From: Microvirga terricola
Lineage (GTDB): Bacteria; Pseudomonadota; Alphaproteobacteria; Rhizobiales; Beijerinckiaceae
NCBI RefSeq assembly: GCF_011777495.1
Contig: NZ_JAATJS010000002.1
Coordinates: 1-64,000 of the forward strand
DNA length: 64,000 nt
Reading direction: 5' to 3'
Part shown: positions 1 to 9,735 of the stretch, one piece after another
Numbering within the stretch: position 1 is the stretch's first letter
Layout: each line of letters starts with the position of its first letter
Program-made: the position numbers and the translations under genes
The notes under the pieces: model-generated
The model's input: only the letters and a program-made list of their open reading frames with translations
Databases searched by the model: none
What the model was told of the DNA's origin: nothing

Positions 1-1
1 C

Positions 2-328
2 ATTCCCGGCAAGTCGAATGCGGAAGATCACGTGTCGAACTCCACCTGGTGCGGGCGCAAGGCCCGCACCGTGGTCGAGAACGTGGAGCAGATCGTAGCG
101 GGCGAATTGCTGATGGCGGCGCAGGCGCTGACCCTCGTTGAGCCGCTGGCGAAGGACTATCCGCTCGGCCGAGGCTCGCAGGCGGCGATCGGGGCTATCC
201 GCGCAATCATCCCGCCCGCGCTCGACGGCGACCGCTGGTACGCCACCGAGATGCGCCAGGCGCTCGATCTCGTGCGCTCCTGCGCGGTGGTCGAAGCGGT
301 CGAGAGCGCTATCGGAGCGCTGGAATAG
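2..328 (+). CDS. Histidine/aromatic amino acid ammonia-lyase family protein, C-terminal fragment
   Basis: The reading frame is open from the first bases, so the gene starts upstream of the window and only about 108 C-terminal residues are seen. Early in the fragment NAEDHVSN matches the NQEDHVS motif near the C-terminal part of HutH; the complete hutH in this window has the same motif. These enzymes eliminate ammonia from histidine, phenylalanine or tyrosine using an MIO cofactor, but the MIO region is outside the window, so the substrate is unknown. It converges on the aap operon and ends in a shared hairpin. It is distinct from hutH at 14424, so the genome has at least two members of this family. 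Family assignment is good; function is open. Confidence 0.75.
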   Translation: MPGKSNAEDHVSNSTWCGRKARTVVENVEQIVAGELLMAAQALTLVEPLAKDYPLGRGSQAAIGAIRAIIPPALDGDRWYATEMRQALDLVRSCAVVEAVESAIGALE

Positions 329-340
329 GGAAGGCGTCCG

Positions 341-365
341 CTCCGAAACCGCCCCGGTTTCGGAG
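341..365. terminator. Bidirectional terminator-like hairpin between converging genes
   Basis: Arms of 11 bp (341-351 and 355-365) pair perfectly around a 3-nt loop between the stop of the lyase fragment and the stop of aapP. There is no clear T-run, so termination is inferred from position and stem strength. Confidence 0.6.
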
Positions 366-374
366 TGGCCTCCC

Positions 375-1154
<780 letters not shown>

Positions 1155-1173
1155 GTGAATGGTGCGCGAGAAA

Positions 1174-2616
1174 TCAGTTCTTCAGGGGCAATGCACGAGG
1201 GGCGAGAACCTCAAGCGGCCTGCCGCGCGGATCGTTCTTCTCCGCCTGACGGGATGCGCGTCGCTGCGCGTCTTGCAGCTCGCGGACGGCACCGTCGTAG
1301 TCGAGGTTCACGACCCGACGGTCTCTTACGACTACTTGCCCATCCACGTAGACGTCACGTACTGCGCGTTCGGCTGAACAATGGATCAGGTTCCGCAAGG
1401 GGTCGTGGACGGGTTGCATGGCGGGATGATTCAAATCCACAAGGACGAAATCCGCCTTTGAACCCGGAGCAAGCCGACCGATATCCGTTCGCCCCAACGC
1501 GGTCGCGCCACCAACCGTCGCTGCCGTGAAGAGGGTGGCTGTGTCGAGATCGAACACGCTGCGCCCTGAAACACGCGAGCAGATCATGGCCTCGCGCATC
1601 TCTTCGAGCATGTTGAAGGGATAGCTGTCGGTGCCGATGCCGACATTGACGCCCGCCCGACGATAGGCGCCAAGGCTTTCGAGGGTCATGCCGCTGCGGG
1701 CAAAGGTGACCGGGCAATGGGCTATCGAGGTGCCGCTCTTGGCGAGGCGTCCGAGATCATCTCGCGTCCGTTGCCGGGTCCAGGAGTGGTGGTCGAGGAA
1801 GATACTGTGACCGAGGATCAGGTCCGGCCCCAGGATACCGAGGCGTTCAAGAAAGGCTGGCGCAGTCTCGCCGGTTCGGCGCAGCAGCTCCTCATGTTCG
1901 GCCATGGTTTGTGCGGCGTGGATCGTGACGGGTATCGAGCGCTTGCGGGCCTCGGCCGCTGCCTCCTGCAGTAAGCGCTCCGAGCAGGTCTCGATCTGCG
2001 ACGGTGCCACAACACCCTCAAGCCGGTTGCTTGGATGCGTCCGAACCCGGTCGATGAAGGCGAGGGCCTCCACATAGCGTTCGCGACCAGCGGCCTCGTT
2101 CCAGTCGAAATCCAGACGATGGCTGTCCACGACTCGCCAAGCGGCCTCGCGGAAGCCGGGGGCAAGGTAGACCCGCGCGCCGCTCTCCGCCGCAAGCGAA
2201 AGCCATTTCGGATGGGGCGAGGCGATGTCGAGAAGCGTCGTGACGCCACTGCGCATAAGATCGCCGAGCATAACCGTTTGGCAGGCTGCTTTGGCATCGT
2301 CGTCAGCGTCGAGAAGAGCCGAATACTCATAGAGCGCATTACCCCAGAGCGCGGCCGTGCCGATATCTTCGAACAGGCCCTTGGCGAGCGGTTCGTCGCC
2401 GGAATGGCAATGAACGTTCACGAAGCCGGGCATGACCAGGCATGAAATGCCCTGGATCTCCTGATCCACGCGGCCCTCGAAGCCGGGGCCGATATGGAGA
2501 ATGCCTTTCGATGAGAAAGCCACGTCGACATTCTGTCGATAGACATGCTGCGCGGCTGCCTCGTCCCAGGAAACGACCCAGGCGGCGTTGCGAATTGCGG
2601 TAATCGTATCAGTCAT
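1174..2616 (-). CDS. Amidohydrolase-superfamily deaminase/hydrolase (TRZ/ATZ type) inside the aap operon
   Basis: Metal-dependent hydrolase of about 480 residues. Seen: the HxH metal motif as His69-Cys-His71 in NVHCHSG, a third histidine in VTIHAAQT, a fourth in [12 protein letters not shown], and the catalytic Asp in GTDSYPFN. This pattern fits the cytosine/guanine/S-adenosylhomocysteine deaminase and triazine hydrolase group. The start at 2616 was chosen because the aapM stop overlaps it by 8 bp; the longer open frame would run deep into aapM. It is inserted between aapM and aapP, so its substrate may be a ring- or amide-nitrogen compound brought in by this transporter. That is inference; the exact reaction cannot be read from sequence. 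Confidence 0.8.
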   Translation of the reverse strand: MTDTITAIRNAAWVVSWDEAAAQHVYRQNVDVAFSSKGILHIGPGFEGRVDQEIQGISCLVMPGFVNVHCHSGDEPLAKGLFEDIGTAALWGNALYEYSALLDADDDAKAACQTVMLGDLMRSGVTTLLDIASPHPKWLSLAAESGARVYLAPGFREAAWRVVDSHRLDFDWNEAAGRERYVEALAFIDRVRTHPSNRLEGVVAPSQIETCSERLLQEAAAEARKRSIPVTIHAAQTMAEHEELLRRTGETAPAFLERLGILGPDLILGHSIFLDHHSWTRQRTRDDLGRLAKSGTSIAHCPVTFARSGMTLESLGAYRRAGVNVGIGTDSYPFNMLEEMREAMICSRVSGRSVFDLDTATLFTAATVGGATALGRTDIGRLAPGSKADFVLVDLNHPAMQPVHDPLRNLIHCSAERAVRDVYVDGQVVVRDRRVVNLDYDGAVRELQDAQRRASRQAEKNDPRGRPLEVLAPRALPLKN

Positions 2617-3703
2617 GACCCATCCGGAAGTGACGCTCGAGGAAACGGCTATAGACACCCATGATCGTGCTGAAGAGCAGATAGACCGACGCCGCGAAGA
2701 TATAGCCTTCGAGCACGGCAATGCCCTGCCATTGCGGATCGCGCATGGCGCTTCTGATGGTGTCGAGGAAATCGAGTAACCCGACGATCACCACGAGCGT
2801 GGTGTCTTGAAAGAAACCGATAAAAAGCGTGACCAGAGGCGGGATCATCGTCTTGATCGCCTGCGGCAGCACGATAAGGCGCATCATCTGCCAATAATGA
2901 AGCCCCATGGCTGCGGAGGCTTCGAACTGGCCTCGTGGAATGGCTTGCAACCCGCCGCGCACGATCTCCGCCACATAGGCGGCAGCAAAGAGGATGATCG
3001 CGATCTGGGCCCGCAGGAGCTTATCGATAGTCAATCCTTCCGGCATGAAGAGCGGCAGCATGACAGAGGCCATGAACAGGATGCTGATGAGCGGAACCCC
3101 GCGGACAAGTTCGATGAAAGCGATGGCGAGAGCGCGGATCACCGGCAGCTTCGATGCGCGCGCCAGTGCGAGCACGATTCCAAGCGGAAACGCGCCCGCA
3201 AGCCCGATGAAGGACAGCATGAAGGAGAGGGGAAGGCCGCCCCACTTGGAGGTCGGCACATAGCTGAGACCGAAAACGCCGCCGAGCATGAGGCAGAATA
3301 GGGCGGCAAGAGTGAGTCCCCAGAACGCGAGAAGCTTTCGTCCCCAAAAGGCGGGCCCCATCGAGATGCCGCAGCCGGCAAAGAAGAGCAGCAAGGCGGC
3401 GAGGGGCCGCCACTGCTCGTCATAAGGATAGAAGCCAAAGACCATGAAACGGACTTTGGATGTGAAGAACGGCCAGCAGGCTCCGCCGCTTGCCTTGCAG
3501 GTGGCCGGATCGCCCGTGAAGACCGCATCCACAACGAGCCATGTAAAGGCCTTCTGCAGAACAAGTACGATCAGGGCGAGGCATGTGACCGTGATGATCG
3601 CGTTTCCTGGGGTTCCGAAATAGGGCGCAGAGAGTTTGCGCCAGAGCCCAACTTGCTGCGGAGGGCTGACGCGCGGAGCCAGATCTGTCTTGACGAGTTG
3701 CAT
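2609..3703 (-). CDS. aapM: General L-amino acid ABC transporter, permease subunit
   Basis: Inner-membrane permease, 364 residues, with about 8 hydrophobic segments. The C-terminal half holds the coupling (EAA) loop, QFEASAAMGLHYWQMM, that docks the ATPase. Long loops between the first helices (WRPLAALLLFF region) are typical of AapM rather than of the shorter HisM/GlnP proteins. It pairs with AapQ to form the pore. The start lies 4 bp after the aapQ stop, and its end overlaps the amidohydrolase start, so translation is probably coupled through the operon. Confidence 0.92.
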   Translation of the reverse strand: MQLVKTDLAPRVSPPQQVGLWRKLSAPYFGTPGNAIITVTCLALIVLVLQKAFTWLVVDAVFTGDPATCKASGGACWPFFTSKVRFMVFGFYPYDEQWRPLAALLLFFAGCGISMGPAFWGRKLLAFWGLTLAALFCLMLGGVFGLSYVPTSKWGGLPLSFMLSFIGLAGAFPLGIVLALARASKLPVIRALAIAFIELVRGVPLISILFMASVMLPLFMPEGLTIDKLLRAQIAIILFAAAYVAEIVRGGLQAIPRGQFEASAAMGLHYWQMMRLIVLPQAIKTMIPPLVTLFIGFFQDTTLVVIVGLLDFLDTIRSAMRDPQWQGIAVLEGYIFAASVYLLFSTIMGVYSRFLERHFRMGHD

Positions 3704-3707
3704 GCCA

Positions 3708-4877
3708 TCACCCTCGCAATGCCACGCGGGCGTTGTACCAGTTCATGAAGGCCGAGATGCAGAGCGACAGTGAGAGATAGACCATCATGAAGATGGCGAT
3801 CGGCTCAATGGCCTGGCCGGTCTGGTTCATGATCGTGTTCGAGACCATGACCAGGTCTGGATAACCGATGGCGATCGCGAGAGAGCTGTTCTTGAAGACA
3901 TTGAGATAGGTGCTCGTCATCGGTGGAATGATAACGCGCAGCGATTGCGGCAGGATCACTAGGCGAAGCGCCAAGGGGCGATGTAAGCCGAGAGAGGCCG
4001 CAGCCTCCCATTGACCCTTCTTGACGGCTGTGATGCCGCTTCGGACAATTTCGGCCACGTTTGCGGATGCACTCAAGGAAAGGCCGACGAGCAACGCGAC
4101 GAATTCCGGCATGAGCTGGGCGCCGCCTGCGATGCGAAAGCGGCCGATTTCCGGCCAGTCCATTGCCAATGTGGGTCTCAGCACCGCAAAGAACAGGAGC
4201 GGCGGGGCGATGACGGCGAGAAGAACGAGCGGCCAGCGGCGCCGCTCGACGCCCGTAACGACCCGCTTGTCGCGCATCTTTCGCGCGAAAGGGAAAGCCA
4301 AACCGATGCCGGCAATCAGTGCAAGGCTGATATAGGTCAGCTCCTGCGACCATTGGAGCGCCGGGACGATCAGGCCGCCATTGCTCAGATAGACATGGGG
4401 CAAAATCTGATATGCTTGCCGCGCTGGTGGCAAGGACGTGACGATGACCGCATACCAAAGAAAGAGGAACAGCAGCAGCGGCACGTTTCTCAGGACATCC
4501 ACATAGACCATCGCAAGGCGCGACAGGAGTGGATTGGCTGAAAGGCGGGCGATGCCGACGAGCGTGCCGATCACCGTCGCGAGAAAGGCGGCGAGGATCG
4601 AGACGCGAACGGTGTTCATGATCCCGACGAGAAGCGCTCGCGCATAGGTATCTGACGGCTGATAAGAGATAGGGGACTGGCTGATCACGAAGCCCGCCTC
4701 GCGACTCAGATAGGCGAAGCCTGTGGTGATGTTCTGCCGAGCGAGGCTCCCCGTTGCGTTCGTAAACAGAAAATAGGCGATCAGTACGACTGATGCGGCA
4801 CAAACAATTTGATAGAAGATCGCTCGCGCGCGCAGGTCGTAGATGATGCGCCACGGGCTTTGCGAAGCGGCGTGCAT
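3708..4877 (-). CDS. aapQ: General L-amino acid ABC transporter, permease subunit
   Basis: Inner-membrane permease of 389 residues, the size expected for AapQ. Starts MHAASQSPWRIIYDLRARAI, then a first hydrophobic helix near residues 20-40, a cluster of helices from about residue 95, and the EAA loop QWEAAASLGLHRPLALRL near the C-terminus followed by LPQSLRVIIPP. It forms a heterodimer with AapM. A strong stem-loop separates it from aapJ upstream, which would allow more binding protein than permease to be made. Confidence 0.92.
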   Translation of the reverse strand: MHAASQSPWRIIYDLRARAIFYQIVCAASVVLIAYFLFTNATGSLARQNITTGFAYLSREAGFVISQSPISYQPSDTYARALLVGIMNTVRVSILAAFLATVIGTLVGIARLSANPLLSRLAMVYVDVLRNVPLLLFLFLWYAVIVTSLPPARQAYQILPHVYLSNGGLIVPALQWSQELTYISLALIAGIGLAFPFARKMRDKRVVTGVERRRWPLVLLAVIAPPLLFFAVLRPTLAMDWPEIGRFRIAGGAQLMPEFVALLVGLSLSASANVAEIVRSGITAVKKGQWEAAASLGLHRPLALRLVILPQSLRVIIPPMTSTYLNVFKNSSLAIAIGYPDLVMVSNTIMNQTGQAIEPIAIFMMVYLSLSLCISAFMNWYNARVALRG

Positions 4878-4908
4878 CTCTTGTCCCAGTGCTGAGAAGT
4901 GTGCGGCC

Positions 4909-4936
4909 GAGCGGCGCTGCTCATGCAGCGCCGCTC
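4909..4936 (-). terminator. Intercistronic stem-loop between aapJ and aapQ
   Basis: Perfect 11-bp arms (4909-4919 and 4926-4936) around a 6-nt loop lie in the 72-bp gap after aapJ. There is no U-run. Such hairpins after binding-protein genes are known to protect the upstream message from 3' decay or to attenuate, giving excess binding protein. Confidence 0.6.
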
Positions 4937-4949
4937 CCTTTGGATCGGA

Positions 4950-5981
4950 TCAACGGAACGGGGGGGCGTAGAGCAACCCACCCTTCGACCATTGCTGGTT
5001 CGGGCCACGGGTCAGACCGAGTGCGGTCTTTTCGCCGAGATTGCGCTCAAACACGTCGCTATAATTGCCGATGCCTTTGATGATGTTGTAGGCCCACCGA
5101 TTGTCGAGACCGATCATCTTTCCGAAGTCGCCGGTGACGCCGAGCATGCGCTGGATTTCGGGGTCCTGGCTCGAGAGCTGCTGATCCACGTTGTTCTTCG
5201 TGATGCCCTTTTCCTCTGCGGCGATGAGCGTATAGACCGACCAGCTGACGATGTCGCGCCAGTTCGAGTCGCCCTGGCGCACGACAGGAGCCAGCGGCTC
5301 CTTGGAGATGGTCTCAGGCAGAACTACGTAGTCGGCCGGATTGTTGGCGACGGCCCGGACCGAGGCGAGATCTGAACGATCGCTGGTGGTCGCGTCGCAC
5401 CGACCGGAGAAGAAGGCGTTCCGGTTCTCGTCCGGGTTCTCGAAAACGACGGATTCGAACTTCTTGTTGTTGGCTCGAAAGAAGTCCGCGAGGTTCTGCA
5501 AGGTCGTCGTCCCAGGCAGAAGGCAGATGGCCGCGCCGTCGAGATCCTTTGCGTTGGAGATATTGAGTTTCTTGTGAACCATGAGCCCTTGGCCGTCATA
5601 GAAGACGGGCGGCCCGAAATCGAGTCCGAGCGAGTTGTCCCGGCTGAAGGTCATGGTGGTCTGCCGGGAGAGAATGTCGATCTCCCCGGACTGAAGGACC
5701 TGGAAGCGTGTGTTGATGTTCGTGGGAACGAAATCAACTTTGTCGGGACTGCCGAAAACGGCGGATGCGACCGCTCGGCAGATGTCCACGTCGAAGCCTG
5801 TCATCACGCCCTTGGAGTCGGGAACAGCGAAACCGGGCGTCGGCTGCGAGACGCCGCAGATGAGCTTGCCGCGCTTCTTCACGGCATCGAGCGTCGATTG
5901 CGCCGATGCAGGCGCTGATAGGCTTGTCAGACATGCTGCGGTCAAGCCGGCCAGCAGCATATTCATAGTCACTCGTTTCAT
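4950..5981 (-). CDS. aapJ: General L-amino acid ABC transporter, periplasmic binding protein
   Basis: Periplasmic solute receptor, 343 residues from the chosen ATG at 5981, which has a strong GGAGGAAGG ribosome site just upstream and begins a classic signal peptide (MKRVTMNMLLAGL... cleaved near APASAQS). The mature protein starts STLDAVKKRGKLICGVSQPTPGF, typical of AapJ, with the SBP_bac_3 features GFDVDICRAVA and YEKG-like lobes. A longer frame to 6065 exists but would add residues before the signal peptide. First gene of the aapJ-Q-M-amidohydrolase-P operon. Confidence 0.93.
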   Translation of the reverse strand: MKRVTMNMLLAGLTAACLTSLSAPASAQSTLDAVKKRGKLICGVSQPTPGFAVPDSKGVMTGFDVDICRAVASAVFGSPDKVDFVPTNINTRFQVLQSGEIDILSRQTTMTFSRDNSLGLDFGPPVFYDGQGLMVHKKLNISNAKDLDGAAICLLPGTTTLQNLADFFRANNKKFESVVFENPDENRNAFFSGRCDATTSDRSDLASVRAVANNPADYVVLPETISKEPLAPVVRQGDSNWRDIVSWSVYTLIAAEEKGITKNNVDQQLSSQDPEIQRMLGVTGDFGKMIGLDNRWAYNIIKGIGNYSDVFERNLGEKTALGLTRGPNQQWSKGGLLYAPPFR

Positions 5982-6435
5982 GATCCCTTCCTCCGCATGT
6001 GACGCGTCGTTGCGCGCCTCTGGTGGACAAGGCATCTCTAAGAACGCCCTGCCGATGTTCCTCATTTGATGCCAGAGATTGTATTCAATTTGCCTTCTTT
6101 CTGGCGTCCAATGTGAGTTTGAACCCGCTCCTGGGCACGACTCTCGCCGAGCAAAGTGACTGGTGGCGTATCTGCGACAGTCGGGCGTTTCCCGAAATAA
6201 GCGGTAATTCTCTGTTTTTTATGGAATATTTTGGCTGTCTGGGCTTGTCGTGTCACATGGCTCTCTCCCGATAACGCCCGTTTTGTGTACATACTCGCGG
6301 ACAAGACTGTATACATGTCGGTGCGGTAATCAAGGGGCTGGGTCTGATGAGCGCTCGCGATGCCGGACTTGCGGCAGGGTACTCTCGCGCAGCGAGATTA
6401 GAGTAAGGAATCTGGGGACACTGGCTGACACGATC
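5982..6435. promoter_or_regulatory. Intergenic region with two GntR-type palindromes upstream of aapJ
   Basis: No gene is supported in this stretch. Two short palindromes lie close together: TGTACA at 6286-6291 (context TTTTGTGTACATACT) and TGTATACA at 6308-6315 (context ACTGTATACATGT), 23 bp apart centre to centre. Such TGTA/TACA dyads are typical of GntR-family operators. A HutC-like regulator is encoded 5 kb away, but the half-site spacing differs from the hut operator, so the binder is not certain. The region also carries the presumed aapJ promoter, which I could not place. Confidence 0.4.
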
Positions 6436-6482
6436 ACACCCCATATTGACGCCGTCAGTCGCGCATGCACCATATGTTGTAG
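6436..6482 (+). promoter_or_regulatory. Tandem NrdR boxes and promoter of nrdAB
   Basis: Two degenerate 16-bp elements begin at 6436 (ACACCCCATATTGACG) and 6467 (GCACCATATGTTGTAG), 31 bp apart. They match the NrdR box consensus ACACwATATATwGTGT at 10 and 11 of 16 positions by my count, and 31-32 bp is the usual spacing of paired NrdR boxes. A -35-like TTGACG (6446-6451) is inside the first box and a CATATG -10-like element (6471-6476) inside the second, so NrdR binding would block the promoter. The start point would fall just ahead of the riboswitch. Confidence 0.6.
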
Positions 6483-6486
6483 TCAT

Positions 6487-6675
6487 GGGTCTCTGGACGA
6501 ACATCCAGAGCTAAGAGGGAATCCGGTGAGTCGAGAGGCGAATCCGGGGCTGCCCCCGCAACTGTGAGCGACGAGCGTTCTGCCATTAGCGTCACTGGTG
6601 AGTCATCACCGGGAAGGCCGGCAGGAGGCGATGACCCGCAAGCCAGGAGACCTGCCCAGGACTGACGATCATGTC
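6487..6675 (+). promoter_or_regulatory. Adenosylcobalamin riboswitch
   Basis: The conserved elements of the cobalamin riboswitch are all readable: GGGAATCCGGTG near 6520, GAATCCGGGGCTGCCCCCGC near 6541-6560 with the following AACTGTGAGCG, the CACTGGTGAGTCATC/CCGGGAAGGCCGGCAGGAG region at 6595-6628, GATGACCCGCAAG, and the B12 box AAGCCAGGAGACCTGCC at 6640-6656. A 7-bp hairpin opens the leader near 6491. In known cases such an element before a class I reductase shuts it off when coenzyme B12 is plentiful, so that a class II B12-dependent enzyme is used; the presence of nrdJ elsewhere is inferred. Confidence 0.92.
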
Positions 6676-6759
6676 CTCGGGCGGGGTGCCCCGATGGATC
6701 GCTTTGCGCCGCGCGACCCTGTCCATGCGCGGCCGCGGAATGCGCTCCTCGGCCCAAGC

Positions 6760-6775
6760 CCCCAACATATTGGGG
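6760..6775 (+). promoter_or_regulatory. nrdA: Small hairpin covering the nrdA ribosome-binding site
   Basis: CCCCAA (6760-6765) pairs with TTGGGG (6770-6775) around CATA. The right arm is the only Shine-Dalgarno-like sequence before the nrdA ATG, 7 nt upstream of it. It could be the riboswitch expression platform acting on translation; this is inferred from position only. Confidence 0.4.
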
Positions 6776-6782
6776 TTGCCGA

Positions 6783-9650
6783 ATGTCCTCTTCTCTCCAT
6801 ACCGAAAGCACCGCGCCAGCGGCGTTATCTCTTTCTTCCACATCGCCAGCGACGGCCCGTGCCGAGCCCGGCTATCAAATCATCCGCCGCAACGGAGGCG
6901 TTACGCCCTTCGATGCTTCGAAGATCGGCATTGCGCTGACCAAGGCGTTCCTCGGGGTCGAGGGCTCAACAGCTGCTGCTTCTCGCCGGGTGCATGAGGT
7001 CGTCGAGAGTCTGACGCAGGAGATTGTTTTGGGCCTCACCCGGCGCGCGGAGGCAGGTCGCACCTTTCACATCGAGGAAGTTCAGGATCAGGTCGAACTC
7101 GCCTTGATGCGAGGCGGACATCACAAGGTCGCGCGGGCCTATGTGTTGTACCGCGAGCAACGTGCGGCCGAGCGGGCGAAGGCTGCGCCGGCAACGGCGA
7201 TCATAGCTCCCGAGTTTCATGTGACATTGGTCAATGGCAGCCGCATCGCGCTCGACATCGACCGGCTGAGAAACCTCATCAGCGAGGCGTGCGAGGGGCT
7301 GGCGGATGTTTCCGCCGAGGCCATCCTCACCGAGACCCAGCGCAATCTCTATGATGGCATCACAGAGGCCGAATTGGCGCTGGCGCCTGTCCTCGCCGCC
7401 CGCACGCTGGTCGAGCGCGAACCTGACTACGCCTTTGCCAGTGCCAGGCTCCTCCTGGACGGCTTGCGCAGAGAAGCGCTGAGCGCCGCGCATGGCGGCC
7501 GCCAGCAGGCGACGCAGGCCGAGATGAAAGACCGCTACGCTGCGTATTTTCCCGCCTACGTCGCAAAGGGGATCGAGGCGGAATTGCTCGATCCGGAACT
7601 CGCCCGCTTTGACTTGAAACGATTGGCGGCGGCATTGAAACCGGACCGTGATTTGAACTTCCAGTATCTCGGCCTCCAGACTCTCTATGACCGCTATTTT
7701 TTGCACATTGCAGGAACGAGGTTCGAGCTACCGCAGGCATTCTTCATGCGAGTTGCCATGGGACTTGCCTTGCGCGAGATCGGCCGCGAAGCGAGGGCGA
7801 TCGAATTCTACGATCTGCTCTCGTCCTTCGACTTCATGGCCTCGACCCCGACGCTGTTCAACGCGGGCACCACACGGCCGCAGCTCTCGTCATGCTTCCT
7901 GACCACCATCCCCGACGATCTCGAGGCCATCTTCAAATCGGTCAAGGACAACGCCCTTCTGGCCAAATATTCCGGTGGCCTCGGCAACGATTGGACACCG
8001 GTTCGTGGGCTTGGGGCTCGGATCAAAGGGACGAACGGCGAGAGCCAGGGCGTTGTGCCTTTTCTAAAAGTGGCCAACGACACAGCCATTGCCGTCAATC
8101 AGGGCGGCAAGCGGAAGGGCGCGGTCTGCGCCTATCTTGAGACCTGGCACATTGACATCGAGGAGTTTCTCGACCTGCGCAAGAACACCGGTGATGATCG
8201 CCGCCGCACCCACGACATGAACACGGCGAACTGGGTGCCGGATCTCTTCATGGAACGGGTGTCCGAAGATGGCGCATGGACACTCTTCTCGCCTGATGAG
8301 GTTCCCGACCTTCATGACCTCTACGGCCTAGCCTTCAAAGCAGCCTATGAAACTTACGAGGCGAAGGCCGCGCAAGGTAAAATCAAGGTCTTTAAACAGG
8401 TCCGGGCGGTCGATCTGTGGCGGCGCATGCTGACGATGCTTTTCGAAACTGGGCATCCCTGGATCACCTTCAAGGATCCTTGCAACATCCGGTCGCCACA
8501 AGGCCATGTCGGCGTCGTGCACTCTTCCAATCTCTGCACCGAGATCACTCTCAACACCTCGCGGGATGAGGTCGCGGTGTGCAATCTTGGCTCGGTCAAT
8601 CTCGCCCGTCATGTGACCCCGCAGGGTCTCGACCACGACAAGCTCGCCCGCACGGTCCGGACTGCTCTGCGGATGCTCGACAACGTAATCGACATTAACT
8701 TCTATACGATCCCGGAAGCCCGCCTCTCGAACCTTCGCCACCGTCCGGTGGGCCTCGGCCTCATGGGGTATCAAGACGCGCTCCATACTCTTCGCCTGCC
8801 GATCGCATCGGAAGATGCAGTCACCTTCGCCGACGAGAGCATGGAGGCGATCAGCTTCCATGCGATAGCAGCCTCCTGCGAGCTGGCCGCAGAACGCGGG
8901 CGTTGCCCGAGCTTTGAGGGTTCGCTTTGGTCGAAAGGTATCCTGCCCATCGACAGCCTCGAGCGCCTTTCCGAGGCGCGGGGAAGGCTAGATCTCGACC
9001 GTTCGTCGGTCCTTGACTGGTCGGCTCTGCGGGAGCGCGTCATGCATGTGGGCATGCGCAACTCCAACGTCATGGCCATCGCGCCGACCGCAACAATCTC
9101 CAACATCTGTGGCGTCTCGCAGTCCATCGAGCCGATCTTCCGCAATCTCTATGTGAAGGCCAACATGTCGGGCGACTTCACCGTGGTGAATCCGGCCCTT
9201 GTGCATGATCTTAAGGCACGCGACCTCTGGGACGAGGTGATGATCTCGGATCTGAAGTACTTCGACGGCAGCCTTGCTTCCATTGACCGTGTTCCGGACG
9301 ACCTGAAGATGCTTTACGCCACGGCCTTCGAGATCGAGCCCTCCTGGCTGATCGAGGCTGCGGCCCGAAGGCAGAAATGGATTGATCAGGCTCAGTCGCT
9401 CAACCTCTACATCGCCAATCCGAATGGCCGGAAGCTCGATAGCATGTATCGGCTGGCTTGGGAGCGCGGACTCAAGACGACCTATTATCTGCGCGCGACA
9501 GCGGCGACCCACGTGGAGAAGTCGACGCTCAAGGGCACCGACGGCAAGCTGAATGCCGTCCAGGTCACTGCGACCTCGGTTTCAAGCGGCACCGGAGCCG
9601 AAGGCAAGGCATGCTTGATTGACGATCCTACCTGCGAAGCGTGCCAATAA
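6783..9650 (+). CDS. nrdA: Ribonucleoside-diphosphate reductase, alpha (catalytic) subunit
   Basis: Reduces ribonucleotides to deoxyribonucleotides, 955 residues. Domains: an ATP-cone at about 30-120 (YQIIRRNGGVTPFDASKI), a second, diverged cone-like region at about 140-235 (VTLVNGSRIALDIDRLRNLI), then the ten-stranded barrel. Active-site cysteines are visible in QLSSCFLTT, SSNLCTEITLN and VAVCNLGSVNL; the radical-transfer Tyr pair is in KTTYYLRAT; the C-terminal redox pair is CEAC at the very end. The large N-terminus with more than one cone resembles the Chlamydia-type subgroup and agrees with the beta subunit found next. It follows the cobalamin riboswitch by about 110 bp. Confidence 0.95.
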   Translation: MSSSLHTESTAPAALSLSSTSPATARAEPGYQIIRRNGGVTPFDASKIGIALTKAFLGVEGSTAAASRRVHEVVESLTQEIVLGLTRRAEAGRTFHIEEVQDQVELALMRGGHHKVARAYVLYREQRAAERAKAAPATAIIAPEFHVTLVNGSRIALDIDRLRNLISEACEGLADVSAEAILTETQRNLYDGITEAELALAPVLAARTLVEREPDYAFASARLLLDGLRREALSAAHGGRQQATQAEMKDRYAAYFPAYVAKGIEAELLDPELARFDLKRLAAALKPDRDLNFQYLGLQTLYDRYFLHIAGTRFELPQAFFMRVAMGLALREIGREARAIEFYDLLSSFDFMASTPTLFNAGTTRPQLSSCFLTTIPDDLEAIFKSVKDNALLAKYSGGLGNDWTPVRGLGARIKGTNGESQGVVPFLKVANDTAIAVNQGGKRKGAVCAYLETWHIDIEEFLDLRKNTGDDRRRTHDMNTANWVPDLFMERVSEDGAWTLFSPDEVPDLHDLYGLAFKAAYETYEAKAAQGKIKVFKQVRAVDLWRRMLTMLFETGHPWITFKDPCNIRSPQGHVGVVHSSNLCTEITLNTSRDEVAVCNLGSVNLARHVTPQGLDHDKLARTVRTALRMLDNVIDINFYTIPEARLSNLRHRPVGLGLMGYQDALHTLRLPIASEDAVTFADESMEAISFHAIAASCELAAERGRCPSFEGSLWSKGILPIDSLERLSEARGRLDLDRSSVLDWSALRERVMHVGMRNSNVMAIAPTATISNICGVSQSIEPIFRNLYVKANMSGDFTVVNPALVHDLKARDLWDEVMISDLKYFDGSLASIDRVPDDLKMLYATAFEIEPSWLIEAAARRQKWIDQAQSLNLYIANPNGRKLDSMYRLAWERGLKTTYYLRATAATHVEKSTLKGTDGKLNAVQVTATSVSSGTGAEGKACLIDDPTCEACQ

Positions 9651-9735
9651 AGCGATCTCGCAGACCTCGCACTGAATCGCCATCCCGAAAAGCCGCGCCA
9701 CGCCGCGCGGCTCACCTCCCTTCAAGGAATGTCCC

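Noticed and set aside
6062-6316. 84-codon minus-strand frame before aapJ
   Set aside because: Its start lies inside the palindromic operator region and it has no similarity to known proteins; probably leader DNA.
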